Assembly: GCA_041228335.1 (NCBI GenBank)
Contig: CP166130.1
Coordinates: 2,389,001 to 2,453,000 of the forward strand
From: Alphaproteobacteria bacterium LSUCC0684
Lineage (GTDB): Bacteria; Pseudomonadota; Alphaproteobacteria; Puniceispirillales; UBA1172
DNA length: 64,000 bases
Reading direction: 5' to 3'
Each line of letters opens with the position of its first letter. Positions within the stretch are counted from its first letter, which is position 1. Under the pieces are notes generated by a model. The model saw only the letters and a program-made list of their open reading frames with translations. It was not told where the DNA came from and made no database searches. Both the position numbers and the translations under genes were made by a program. Positions 9,768-21,986 of this stretch are shown piece by piece.

Positions 9768-9939
9768 GGTTTGTCCTCCCAATCTAAGCGAATGCGTATG
9801 GGGGAACAGGAAAGCCCAAAGATAAAATACACATCGAATTTGCAATATTGAGTATTATTATACTCAAAATCATTTATCCGAAACTGGCCATAAGGATAGC
9901 GGCAGGCTTGATCCTTTGGAGACCATGGACAAAAGAAGT

Positions 9940-11337
9940 CTAATGCCGGAAGCGTAACGTAAATTTCAGCCCTTCCTCCTGATCCAGCGGGTCCCGGGAC
10001 CTGCTTTTGTAGCGTTCGAACTCGAAGGTCACGGGGTAATCCTGAACAAAAGCATAACTCGACGTCAGCATAAGGGTATCGCGCTTGCGATCATGATGAT
10101 CACGAAGCCAGGGCCGGATATGGGCAAAGCTCTTATGATCTCGTCGTGCCTCGATCAGGAAAGGCATCCGGCCAATCATGAACGGGCCAAGCGCCAGGGC
10201 GATACGATGGTGCTGACCGGTATTCCACCGCGGGATTGCCCGCTCCTGCCCTCTTGTTGCAATCAGCCTGAAGCCAAGTTCGGCCGGGTGCCGTGGCCGC
10301 GGCCTGCCTTGATGTGCAATCCCGATATCAACACCAACATAGCGGGAGGAAAAGGGCGAATCCCCCATCCCCTTCAGTTTTCGGGCGGTGATACCTGAAA
10401 GAACATAAAAGGGCTGATCCAGCCTGCTGGCTGAAGACAACCTGAAAACGCGGTTTTTATATCGCCTGTGCCCTGCCTCCGGGCCAAGGGATTCCGTATC
10501 ATGCCGCAATTGAGCGGAGGCGGAGAGGGTGTGGCGCCCCGCTCGATGGTGATACAATGCCGCAACATGATGCCCCTGACCATGATATTCCCGGTGACTG
10601 GTCGCCCGCGCCATGCTGCCAAGCCGCAAGGTCAACCCCCCCTGAACGAGGGGATATCGCCATTCAAGACGAGGCTGAACTTCTGTCCAGAACCCTTTGC
10701 GGGCAGGTGTCCCGATCACGAAAGTGTGGCGGGGGCTGCCATCAGGCTGGTTCAGATGAAGATGGCCCAGCATGGCATCAACAACCGAACCGGTTTCAGG
10801 CATCACCCGTCTTGCCGGAACAGTCTGACCAAGATTTGCATCATAACCGATGCCTGTTTCCAGATGGAAAAAAGAACCTGATCTTGTGGTGCAATCTAAC
10901 AGAAACCGGGCACTGTCTTCGCTCATCCAGTCGGCCGGGTCCTGCTGTGTTTGACGGAGTTTGCGAAAAAGTGGCACGGCACGCCTGCAGGAGCCATTCT
11001 GCCAGTAGCTGACGGCGATTTCATAATCAAGCCTCCTGCTACCGCCAAGACCTCTTGACTGCGCCTCTTCTGCGAGCGTCGCGGCAGCGGCTACATCACC
11101 CAGACGCCGCCACAAGATCAGGGCGAGAACAACCTTTTCCCCATCCTCAAGAATTTCCGCCCGGTTGGCGCTTAGATAATGGCGAATAGCTGATACATCC
11201 TCACTATCCAGAAGGATCATCAGCGATGCGATCCCTGCCGGGGCCGAAGGTAACGGCAACTCCGCCCGCCCCGCCGTAAAATTAAAATTGGCGGCAACTG
11301 CAAGGGCGCACAAGAACAGGAAAGACCGGCAATGCAT
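9940..11337 (-). CDS. Slam-like outer-membrane protein (TPR plus beta-barrel)
   Basis: A 465-residue protein with a signal peptide (cleavage plausible after GRA), an alpha-helical N-terminal part (about 35-150) with TPR-like pairs such as LALILWRRLGDVAAAATLAEEA, then about 300 residues of alternating hydrophobic strands ending in KFTLRFRH. The junction motif HLETGIGYDANLGQT resembles the start of the barrel in surface lipoprotein assembly modifiers (Slam, DUF560, type XI secretion). Slam proteins move lipoproteins across the outer membrane. The gene lies 74 nt downstream of a lipoprotein protease on the same strand, as a Slam and its cargo often do. A generic barrel protein with a TPR domain is the alternative. 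Confidence 0.6.
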   Translation of the reverse strand: MHCRSFLFLCALAVAANFNFTAGRAELPLPSAPAGIASLMILLDSEDVSAIRHYLSANRAEILEDGEKVVLALILWRRLGDVAAAATLAEEAQSRGLGGSRRLDYEIAVSYWQNGSCRRAVPLFRKLRQTQQDPADWMSEDSARFLLDCTTRSGSFFHLETGIGYDANLGQTVPARRVMPETGSVVDAMLGHLHLNQPDGSPRHTFVIGTPARKGFWTEVQPRLEWRYPLVQGGLTLRLGSMARATSHREYHGQGHHVAALYHHRAGRHTLSASAQLRHDTESLGPEAGHRRYKNRVFRLSSASRLDQPFYVLSGITARKLKGMGDSPFSSRYVGVDIGIAHQGRPRPRHPAELGFRLIATRGQERAIPRWNTGQHHRIALALGPFMIGRMPFLIEARRDHKSFAHIRPWLRDHHDRKRDTLMLTSSYAFVQDYPVTFEFERYKSRSRDPLDQEEGLKFTLRFRH

Positions 11338-11411
11338 CCCACCTTGATGCCACAGTCATGGTTAAAAAAGATTTAACCGATGGAAAATATCTGCGTCGGG
11401 CAACTTACCGC

Positions 11412-13538
11412 CTAGAAATCAATATCGAGGGTGAGGCGAAATTCCCCGTCTTCCGCGCCAGGCTGATGGCTTCTGTTCTGGATATATGTCACCGCTGCCG
11501 TCAATTTCATGCTGTCTTGACCAGCGAGAGGCATATCCAGCCCCGCCATCAGGCGTCTTTCCCGTGACCGGAGAGAGAGATCAAGTTCCACTGGATGAAA
11601 AACTGCAGCCTTGCCTGAACCCGTCACCGGTGCCATCAGCGTCAGTTTCCCATCACGAAGCGCCGGGGGCTGGCTGAGATCAAGCCGCCAGCGCTGCTGC
11701 CCCGGGGTGGTATGCGTTACGCCGATTCGCCAGGAATCGTACCAGATCCCGCCACCATGAATGAGGCTTGGAGAGGCCCCTTCAAGCCTGGTATATCCGG
11801 CGAGGACTTCAGCCGTTGCGGTAACCGGCCCGAGATTCTTCTCCCGGCCCATCGCTACCCAGCCTGAACGATGCCCGCCCAGTTTCAGCGCGCCATATCC
11901 CCCGCCATCAAGCCAGCGGGCGCTGCGATCAAAGCCAAGGCTGATCCATTTTGCCTCTTCTCCCTGCCATTCCTTGAGAAGATGGATGGCCTGCCGTTCA
12001 TTTCCCAGCCCGACAAGATAGCGTGTTATCTCCCCCGATGAAGTGAAAGCGTATCCCGCCCAACGGTCAAGCGGCATGGCTGGAATATCGAGCATCCGCC
12101 GGTCCTCCGCCGTCTGGCCAGGAACCTGCCCGGCGCCGGCAATAAGAAACCGCTGACCTTCCGGAAGCTCCTGCATCACCGCAACCACCGGTGAGGGTTG
12201 ATCGAAAGGCGCAGGCTCCGCCCCCGCCGCAAGTGCCCCAAGGGGGAATTGATACAGCGTGCCATCGAAATCATCTTCAATCACCGCGGCGATTCCATCC
12301 AGCCGGTCAAGAAGCGGCATGGCCATCATCGACGGGAGAGTAAGGCCGCTTCCGGCAAGATCCGCACGCTCGCCATTGCCAAGCAGAACCGCGTTAGGGG
12401 AGATCGGCTGTATCGCCTCATCAATCTGGATGAGTCCATGGCCGAAGACGCTGCGCATCGCCGCCTCACCGCAACTGTCGAGGGTGCATCCGGCCGCGGT
12501 GGTCAACCCGTCATATGTTGCCGTTACCTTCAGTCGTGCCACCGCCATCCGCGGGGTCAACCCCGGGATCTGATCGATCAGCAACCCGATGGCAGCCGAG
12601 ACAACCGGGGCGGCCATGGATGTGCCGGATTTTCGGGTATAGCCACCTTCATGGTCGGCGCCGAGAATACCATTGTCACCCTGGTTGTCACCGCCTCCCG
12701 GTGCCGCCAGACACCAGGCCGCCGCGATACCGCATCGATTGGTATAGGAAGGCTCCACCCCTTCCGTGTCCACCGCAACCACCGCCAGCCAGTTCGGCTC
12801 AAGCTCAGGCAGATGATAGGGAAGACCACTGCGGATAGAGACCTGATTGTCGCTGCCATTGCCTGCCGCCCAGACCATGATCGGCCCGTTCTCGGTGGCA
12901 ACCTGCCGATAGGCCGTGATCTCATCACGCAGGAGATCCTCGATTCGGGACCTGCTCATATCGTCAATCTCGTAATATGATGACCAGGAATGGTTGACCA
13001 CCGGCAGATCACGAGCCAGCGCATCCCCCAGAAGACCGGGAACCATGACGTTGCCGCTTCTGCCCTGAAACGTGCCGGTGCTGCCAAGAATCCGGTAGGA
13101 AACAATCCGGCTGAGCGGCGCCACGCCCTGAATACCGATACCGTCACTTCCAGCCGCTACAAGACTGGCCACATGCGTGCCATGGCCATGTTCATCAAGG
13201 AGGCCATCTGCCGTGCCATGCCAGTCGCCACCACCCAGGACACGGCCGCTGAATTCCTCATGCCCGGCAGCAACTCCACTATCCGCAACGCCAATGGTAA
13301 CGGACTGCCCCGTCCCGCCGGACAAAAACACCTGACTCGCCCCAACCTGGAAAAGCCCCGGGCTGTTCTGCTTTTCGACCACATTAATCGATCCGGTATC
13401 TGCCGGGGGCTGGCGGATCTCCGGCCGGGGCTGGGCGCCGCCACCCCCGCCGCCACCGCCACCGCCGCATCCCGTTAACAAACCGGATATAACAATAAGA
13501 TGATATCCTTTGATCTTCCGTCTATTATCCCTGTTCAT
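11412..13538 (-). CDS. Poly-glycine-tethered S8 serine protease lipoprotein
   Basis: A 708-residue predicted surface protease. Residues 1-24 are a lipoprotein signal with lipobox LLTGC (C24), followed by ten consecutive glycines, a flexible tether typical of surface-displayed lipoproteins. The subtilisin domain (about 65-330) has an intact triad: D86 (VADSG), H119 (HGHGTH) and S307 (SGTSMAAP), with oxyanion N227 (WAAGNG). Cysteine pairs in NRCGIAAAWC and GCTLDSC resemble NalP/SphB1-type proteases. The last 230 or so residues are beta-rich and end in DIDF, like a short barrel. I chose the ATG at 13538 because AGGAG lies 8 nt upstream; a GTG at 13547 is too close to it. The substrate is unknown. 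Confidence 0.85.
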   Translation of the reverse strand: MNRDNRRKIKGYHLIVISGLLTGCGGGGGGGGGGAQPRPEIRQPPADTGSINVVEKQNSPGLFQVGASQVFLSGGTGQSVTIGVADSGVAAGHEEFSGRVLGGGDWHGTADGLLDEHGHGTHVASLVAAGSDGIGIQGVAPLSRIVSYRILGSTGTFQGRSGNVMVPGLLGDALARDLPVVNHSWSSYYEIDDMSRSRIEDLLRDEITAYRQVATENGPIMVWAAGNGSDNQVSIRSGLPYHLPELEPNWLAVVAVDTEGVEPSYTNRCGIAAAWCLAAPGGGDNQGDNGILGADHEGGYTRKSGTSMAAPVVSAAIGLLIDQIPGLTPRMAVARLKVTATYDGLTTAAGCTLDSCGEAAMRSVFGHGLIQIDEAIQPISPNAVLLGNGERADLAGSGLTLPSMMAMPLLDRLDGIAAVIEDDFDGTLYQFPLGALAAGAEPAPFDQPSPVVAVMQELPEGQRFLIAGAGQVPGQTAEDRRMLDIPAMPLDRWAGYAFTSSGEITRYLVGLGNERQAIHLLKEWQGEEAKWISLGFDRSARWLDGGGYGALKLGGHRSGWVAMGREKNLGPVTATAEVLAGYTRLEGASPSLIHGGGIWYDSWRIGVTHTTPGQQRWRLDLSQPPALRDGKLTLMAPVTGSGKAAVFHPVELDLSLRSRERRLMAGLDMPLAGQDSMKLTAAVTYIQNRSHQPGAEDGEFRLTLDIDF

Positions 13539-13655
13539 TTTCGTCACTCCTGACTTCGAACAGGGTATTTGTTAACGAAAGGTTAACGTTAGGGAACTAT
13601 CCCGATGGGGATATGATCCCGACTAATCGTTCCATTCATGACCATTAAGTCCAGT
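13539..13655 (-). promoter_or_regulatory. Upstream region of the surface-protease gene with repeat motifs
   Basis: These 117 nt precede the protease gene and contain two structures. GTTAAC occurs at 13571-13576 and 13582-13587, an 11-nt period that would place both copies on one face of the helix. A perfect dyad, GGGAT-N3-ATCCC, lies at 13608-13620, with a further CGGGAT-like element beside it. These are candidate binding sites for a regulator, possibly the LuxR-type protein at 9138. No clear -35/-10 pair was identified. Assignment as operators is inference. Confidence 0.35.
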
Positions 13656-14237
13656 TCAGATGAAAACAATAAAGAGGACGAGGGCGACTGTCACCACGGC
13701 GAGGATCACCCCGGCCAGATCACGGCTGCGTTCCGAAGGCAGCAACATCATCAGGCGCGCGCCGGCATAGCACCAGAGACTGTGAAAAATCACCTGAACA
13801 CCCATGAAGGTGCCGGCAATACTCAGAAATCTCAGCCAGGGATCATCGAAACCCGGCCCGTAGCTGGACCAGGAGATCGTCAGCATCGCCCAGGCCTTGG
13901 GATTCATGGGATGCACCATCAACCCCTTGATGAAGCCGGGAGGTTGGTGGAGTGTACCCGTTTCCCGGAAGGGCCGAATCATGGAAAAACTCAGCCAGAT
14001 CATGAAGGCCGCCGAACCATAGGTGAGCAGATCAAGCAGCACCGGCATTGCACGGAGCATTTCATAAAATCCAAGCGCGATGACAGCGTTGAGAAGAAAT
14101 TTCCCGGTGATTATCCCGATGAGAAAACGCAACGATGCCCTGAGGCCGAATCGGGCGCCAGCGGCCATCAGCACCATATTGGCAGGTCCTGGCGAGCCCA
14201 CCATGAAAGCAACAAAAAGAAACAGCGCCCAGAACAT
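13656..14237 (-). CDS. LysE/RhtB family exporter
   Basis: A 193-residue inner-membrane protein with about six spans. The N-terminal GSPGPANMVLMAAGARFGLRA segment is the hallmark of the LysE/RhtB family, which exports amino acids or related small metabolites; the substrate here is not predictable. The ATG at 14237 gives the usual family length and starts 10 nt after the stop of the EamA gene, so the two are probably co-transcribed. A longer frame into the EamA gene is unlikely to be used. Confidence 0.88.
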   Translation of the reverse strand: MFWALFLFVAFMVGSPGPANMVLMAAGARFGLRASLRFLIGIITGKFLLNAVIALGFYEMLRAMPVLLDLLTYGSAAFMIWLSFSMIRPFRETGTLHQPPGFIKGLMVHPMNPKAWAMLTISWSSYGPGFDDPWLRFLSIAGTFMGVQVIFHSLWCYAGARLMMLLPSERSRDLAGVILAVVTVALVLFIVFI

Positions 14238-14247
14238 CAGCCCGGGC

Positions 14248-15141
14248 CTATAACAGCAGGGCTGAACATAAAACCACCAGCGCCGCCCCAATCCAGGCAC
14301 CGAGAGGCGGGATGAGACGTGTCTTCGCCCAGACAAAGGGCAGCAGCATCAGTGGCGCGGTCGAGGACAGGATGGACACCATGCCAACCGGGCCCGTTTC
14401 CAGCGCCTTGAGAAGAAGCGCCATCCCGAATGCCATGCCGAAAAACCCGTTGCCGAGAATATGCGGGATGAGATCACGATCCGGCAGGATCTTTGCCGGT
14501 CCCCGCCCGCGCCCGCGCTCAACCGGCAGAATCAGCCAGAAGACCAGCATGGCAACGGTGACCCGCCAAAGCCCGGCAGTGGCCGGATCAAGCCCGCCTT
14601 CCATGACCGGCCGCATCATCAGAACACCGATTGCCTGCCCGAGCGCGGCCAGAAGACCGAAGACAATTCCAAGCCAGAGCGGCGGCGTCAGTTCTTCCCA
14701 CACATGGATAAGATCGCGCCGCTTGCCATAGATTACCGCCAGCACAATCCCGGCAAAGCCGAGCGAGATAGCGAGCAGCATCCGCAGGGTCAGCACCTCA
14801 CCAAGAAACAGCCAGCCAAGAAAAGCCGCAATCGGGGCATTGGCGGCAAAAAGAATGCCTGTGCGCCGGGGGCCCATGCGCCGCATGGTCTGGAAAAGAA
14901 AATAATCCCCTCCGGCCGCGCCGATCAAGCCGCTGAGGACAATCAGCAACATATCGCTTCGGGCAACCGTAAACCCGGTGCCGGTGGCAAGCACATACAC
15001 CAATAGCATCAGGAAACTTGTCAGCATCCGGAGACGATTGAAATGCATTGAGCCGAGACGTTTTGCCGGAAGATGGCCGAAAACACCAGCGAGGCACCAG
15101 CTCAGCGCTGCCCCGAGGGCAAGAAATGATGCAATGGCCAT
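14248..15141 (-). CDS. EamA/DMT family transporter
   Basis: A 297-residue protein with ten predicted transmembrane segments arranged as two EamA repeats (about 5-135 and 155-295), the drug/metabolite transporter architecture. The second repeat ends the first-half pattern with FLGEVLTLRMLLAISLGFAGIVL, a typical EamA signature, and the second half has STAPLMLLPFVW. The substrate is unknown. It lies 9 nt after metZ and just before the LysE-type exporter, so a metZ-EamA-LysE transcript is plausible and might link sulfur amino-acid metabolism to export. Confidence 0.88.
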   Translation of the reverse strand: MAIASFLALGAALSWCLAGVFGHLPAKRLGSMHFNRLRMLTSFLMLLVYVLATGTGFTVARSDMLLIVLSGLIGAAGGDYFLFQTMRRMGPRRTGILFAANAPIAAFLGWLFLGEVLTLRMLLAISLGFAGIVLAVIYGKRRDLIHVWEELTPPLWLGIVFGLLAALGQAIGVLMMRPVMEGGLDPATAGLWRVTVAMLVFWLILPVERGRGRGPAKILPDRDLIPHILGNGFFGMAFGMALLLKALETGPVGMVSILSSTAPLMLLPFVWAKTRLIPPLGAWIGAALVVLCSALLL

Positions 15142-15150
15142 ATGTCAGCC

Positions 15151-16335
15151 TCAGCCCAGGGAATCGAGGGCCTGGCGCAAATCCGAAATCAGGTCATCGG
15201 CGTGTTCAAGCCCGACGGAAAGGCGGATCAACCCGTCGCCGATGCCCATGGCCAGCCGATCCTCTTCCGCAACACTGGAATGTGTGGTCGTGGCCGGATG
15301 GCAGGCGAGCGATTTGGCGTCGCCCAGGTTATTTGAAATATCGATGAGCTCAAGGGCATCGAGCATCTGCCAGGCCGCTTTTCTGCCGCCGCGCAGATCA
15401 AACGAGACCAGCGTGCCGCCATGGGACATCTGGCGGCAGGCAAGTTCATATTGCGGATGGGACGGATGATGCGGGTAGCGCAGCCATGCCACCGCCGGGT
15501 GATCGGCCAGGGCTTCGGCAATCCGATGCGCATTCGCCGCCATGCGATCAACCCTGAGCGAGAGAGTTTCAAGAGACTTGAGCACCACCCAGGCATTGAA
15601 TGCACTGATAGCCGGCCCGGTCTGGCGATAGAATTTAAGCAAATCCCCGCAAATCAACTCTTCCGAGCCAAGCAGAGCACCGCCAAGCACTCTTCCATGG
15701 CCATCGTGATGCTTGGTGATCGAATACATCACCATATCCGCGCCGAGTTCCAGCGGCTTCTGTCCTGTCTGGGTGCCGAAGACATTATCCACCACCACCA
15801 GCGCCCCGGCACGATGCGCAAGCTCGGCGACAGTGCGAATATCCACAAGATCAAGCATCGGATTGGACGGGCTTTCAAGGAAGACCATTTTCACCGGATG
15901 ACGCAGCGCCTCTTCCCATTCCTCAAGCCGGGTGCCATCAACAAACTGACGTTCAATTCCCCAACGTGGCAGGATTTCATCGATCACCGAATAACAGGCC
16001 CCAAAGAGTGCCCGACTCGCGACAATGCGATCTCCCTGGCTGAGCATGGATGCAACACCGCTGAACATCGCCGCCATGCCCGTCCCCATGGCAAGACAGG
16101 CCTCTGCCCCTTCGAGAAGAGCAAGCCTTTCCTGAAGCATGGTCGCCGTCGGATTACCAAAACGGGAATAGAGAAACCGGTCGATATCGCCGTCAAACGC
16201 GCAGGCTGCTTCCTCGGCGCTTGAATACACAAAGCCGGAATTCAGGTACAAGGCCTCTGCCGTTTCCATATTTCCACTGCGATGGAGGCCACCACGCACG
16301 CTCAGCGTGTCTTTATGCCAGTTCTTCTTGGTCAT
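15151..16335 (-). CDS. metZ: O-succinylhomoserine sulfhydrylase
   Basis: A 394-residue Cys/Met-metabolism PLP enzyme. The PLP lysine is K208 in YSITKHHDGHGRVLGG, and VVDNVFGTQTGQKPLELGAD is the preceding cofactor aspartate motif. Among this fold the sequence matches the MetZ subgroup, which makes homocysteine directly from O-succinylhomoserine and sulfide. I chose the ATG at 16335, preceded by GGAAAACG, because upstream sequence belongs to regA. The gap to regA is only 32 nt. I looked for a SAM-II riboswitch ahead of it and did not recognise one. A cystathionine gamma-synthase or MetY-type role cannot be wholly excluded. Confidence 0.88.
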   Translation of the reverse strand: MTKKNWHKDTLSVRGGLHRSGNMETAEALYLNSGFVYSSAEEAACAFDGDIDRFLYSRFGNPTATMLQERLALLEGAEACLAMGTGMAAMFSGVASMLSQGDRIVASRALFGACYSVIDEILPRWGIERQFVDGTRLEEWEEALRHPVKMVFLESPSNPMLDLVDIRTVAELAHRAGALVVVDNVFGTQTGQKPLELGADMVMYSITKHHDGHGRVLGGALLGSEELICGDLLKFYRQTGPAISAFNAWVVLKSLETLSLRVDRMAANAHRIAEALADHPAVAWLRYPHHPSHPQYELACRQMSHGGTLVSFDLRGGRKAAWQMLDALELIDISNNLGDAKSLACHPATTTHSSVAEEDRLAMGIGDGLIRLSVGLEHADDLISDLRQALDSLG

Positions 16336-16367
16336 CGTTTTCCAGTGAATTAGCTCAAAGCTCGGTC

Positions 16368-16904
16368 TTAGGGCCTTGGCGCGTGCTTGGCAAGAATTCT
16401 TTGCAAGGTGCGGCGATGGAGCTTGAGCCGCCGGGCTGTTTCCGAGACATTGCGGCCACATTGTTCATAAACCCGCTGGATATGCTCCCAGCGCACCCGA
16501 TCAGCGGACATCGGGTCTTCCGGCGGCGGCGGTAGCTCATCCCCCTGCTGAAGCAGGGTGGCTGCAATGATATCAGGATCGGCGGGCTTTGGCAGGTAGT
16601 CTACCGCTCCGGCTTTGACGGCGGCGACCGCGGTTGCGATATTACCAAACCCGGTCAGCATGATCACCCGGCAGTCCGGATGCCTTTCCTGAATGAGGGG
16701 TACGATTTCAAGACCGTTGCCATCCCCGAGTTTCATGTCAAGTACTGCATGGGTAAGCATATGTTCATTGATGATTTTTGTTGCGTCCGCCACACCATCG
16801 GCATCGAAAACCGTGAAGCCACGGCGTTCCATCACCCGTGCCAGCCGTCCGCGAAGTGGCGCATCATCATCGACAATCAGCAATCTCCGCGTTTCGGTTG
16901 TCAT
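16368..16904 (-). CDS. regA: Global redox response regulator RegA/ActR/PrrA
   Basis: A 178-residue response regulator with the acidic pocket at 12-14 (VDDDAP), phospho-acceptor D56 (VLDMKLGDGNG) and K106, followed by a proline linker (LPPPPED) and a Fis-type helix-turn-helix ending in HRRTLQRILAK, the strongly conserved DNA-binding helix of RegA, ActR and PrrA. In alphaproteobacteria this protein controls respiration, carbon and nitrogen metabolism in response to redox state. It lies 81 nt downstream of regB on the same strand. The senC gene often found with regBA is absent here. Confidence 0.93.
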   Translation of the reverse strand: MTTETRRLLIVDDDAPLRGRLARVMERRGFTVFDADGVADATKIINEHMLTHAVLDMKLGDGNGLEIVPLIQERHPDCRVIMLTGFGNIATAVAAVKAGAVDYLPKPADPDIIAATLLQQGDELPPPPEDPMSADRVRWEHIQRVYEQCGRNVSETARRLKLHRRTLQRILAKHAPRP

Positions 16905-16985
16905 TTTCTGAGCCCTTTTCTCATTTTCTTTTTATGTCTCAACCCACTATATATTCCTTTTGTGCTCAAGGGCAAATCTCCTTGG

Positions 16986-18293
16986 TTATTCCGGCAGGGC
17001 CATATCCACATCAATGCCCTGGCGAGGGAATGTCAGCATGACCCGTGCGCCACCTTCCTTCCTGTTCATCAGCCGGATCTGGCCGTTGATATGTTCGACC
17101 ATCGTATAGGCAATGAAGATGCCCAGACCCATATGCCCGCTTGCCCCGCCTCTGGTGCTGATATAGGGATCGCCCAGCCGGGCCAGCACCGAAGACTGAA
17201 ACCCCGGGCCGTCATCGTCAATGGTCAGGCGGAACTGCCGGTCATCCCAGGAAAGGTCAATCCGCACCACCTGCCGGGCAAACTGGACGGCGTTATCGAT
17301 AAGGGTTTCAAGCGAATGCAGAATTTCAGGCCGCCGGGTTACCCGCGGCTCGGGGGATGCGTCCGATCCGGTGACGTTGAGCCGGATCATCTGCCGCGAA
17401 TCTTCAAACCTTTCGTCAACAAGCCCCTGGATGAGTGCCGATATCGTCATCGGATCCCAGCTTTCCTGCCCGAGGTTGATGGCATCCTGATTGAGTTCAG
17501 CGAGAATCTGGCGGCAGCGTTCGGTTTCCTGTTTCAGCAGCAGGATATCCTCCCGGTAACTTTCCGGGTCAACGGGCTTTTCCAGGTCCCGCCCAAGGTC
17601 ATGCGCCACCAGCGTGATGGTGTTGAGCGGTGAGCCCAGCTTATGTGCCGCCGCCGTTGCCAGCGAACCCAGGGAGACCATCTGCTGCTCGCGTTCAAGC
17701 GTAAGTCTCGCTTCGGCAAGACCTCGTGCCAGCCGCCGCGCCTGGCTTGCCACCATGCCGGCGTAGATTGCGATGAAGACGGTTGTCAGCACCAGCGCCG
17801 CCCACAGTCCTGCCATGTAAAGTGGCGGCAAGACCAGCTCCCCCGAAAGCCAGGGAAGCGGGCGGTGATACATCGCAAGCGCGCTCACCAGCCCGGCCAC
17901 GAGCAGCACCAGCGCGGCGGTCTCCCGCTGGCTCAGGATCGTTGCCGAAATCGTTATCGGCGCCAGAAACATGATGGCAAACGGGTTGGCCAGCCCGCCC
18001 GTCAGGTAGATCAGCACGGCAAGCTGCACTGTATCAAAACCAAGCAGCGTGAAGATCCATTTCCTGCTGATCTGTCCGCCCTGATACGTTGTCAGGGTCT
18101 GCCACAAACCAACCAGCGCCGAAATGGCAATGACCACAAGGCACGCCACCAGAGGCAAGGGAAAGCCAAGGCCGAAATGCACAATCAGGATCGCGCTAAT
18201 CTGCCCGGTCAGGGCAATCCACCTGACATTCGCCAGCACACTGGTGGTAATTGCCGTTGTCACGCCAGTGGTATGAAAAGCCTGTTCGGGCAT
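16986..18293 (-). CDS. regB: Redox sensor histidine kinase RegB/PrrB
   Basis: A 435-residue inner-membrane kinase. Six hydrophobic spans occupy about 25-180. The ubiquinone-sensing motif of RegB, GGxxNPF, is present as GGLANPF (99-105). The H-box has H217 in AAAHKLGSPLNTI, and the redox-active cysteine known from Rhodobacter RegB corresponds to C260 in ETERCRQIL. The catalytic ATPase domain shows DDDGPGF and GHMGLGIFI. All three sensing elements are therefore retained. It partners regA immediately downstream and ends 25 nt upstream of gyrB in the same direction. Confidence 0.93.
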   Translation of the reverse strand: MPEQAFHTTGVTTAITTSVLANVRWIALTGQISAILIVHFGLGFPLPLVACLVVIAISALVGLWQTLTTYQGGQISRKWIFTLLGFDTVQLAVLIYLTGGLANPFAIMFLAPITISATILSQRETAALVLLVAGLVSALAMYHRPLPWLSGELVLPPLYMAGLWAALVLTTVFIAIYAGMVASQARRLARGLAEARLTLEREQQMVSLGSLATAAAHKLGSPLNTITLVAHDLGRDLEKPVDPESYREDILLLKQETERCRQILAELNQDAINLGQESWDPMTISALIQGLVDERFEDSRQMIRLNVTGSDASPEPRVTRRPEILHSLETLIDNAVQFARQVVRIDLSWDDRQFRLTIDDDGPGFQSSVLARLGDPYISTRGGASGHMGLGIFIAYTMVEHINGQIRLMNRKEGGARVMLTFPRQGIDVDMALPE

Positions 18294-18318
18294 CGCTCAT
18301 CCCTTCGGGTTGGCGTGT

Positions 18319-21977
<3,659 letters not shown>

Positions 21978-21986
21978 CTCCCCTCA

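Noticed and set aside
9940-11337. Slam-like gene read as a cellulose-synthase BcsC-type protein
   Set aside because: TPR plus barrel would fit, but there are no cellulose genes nearby and the helical part is far shorter than in BcsC.
16336-16400. Possible SAM-II riboswitch upstream of metZ
   Set aside because: An AGCTAA-like string occurs, but the gap is 32 nt and no convincing P1 stem or pseudoknot partner is visible.
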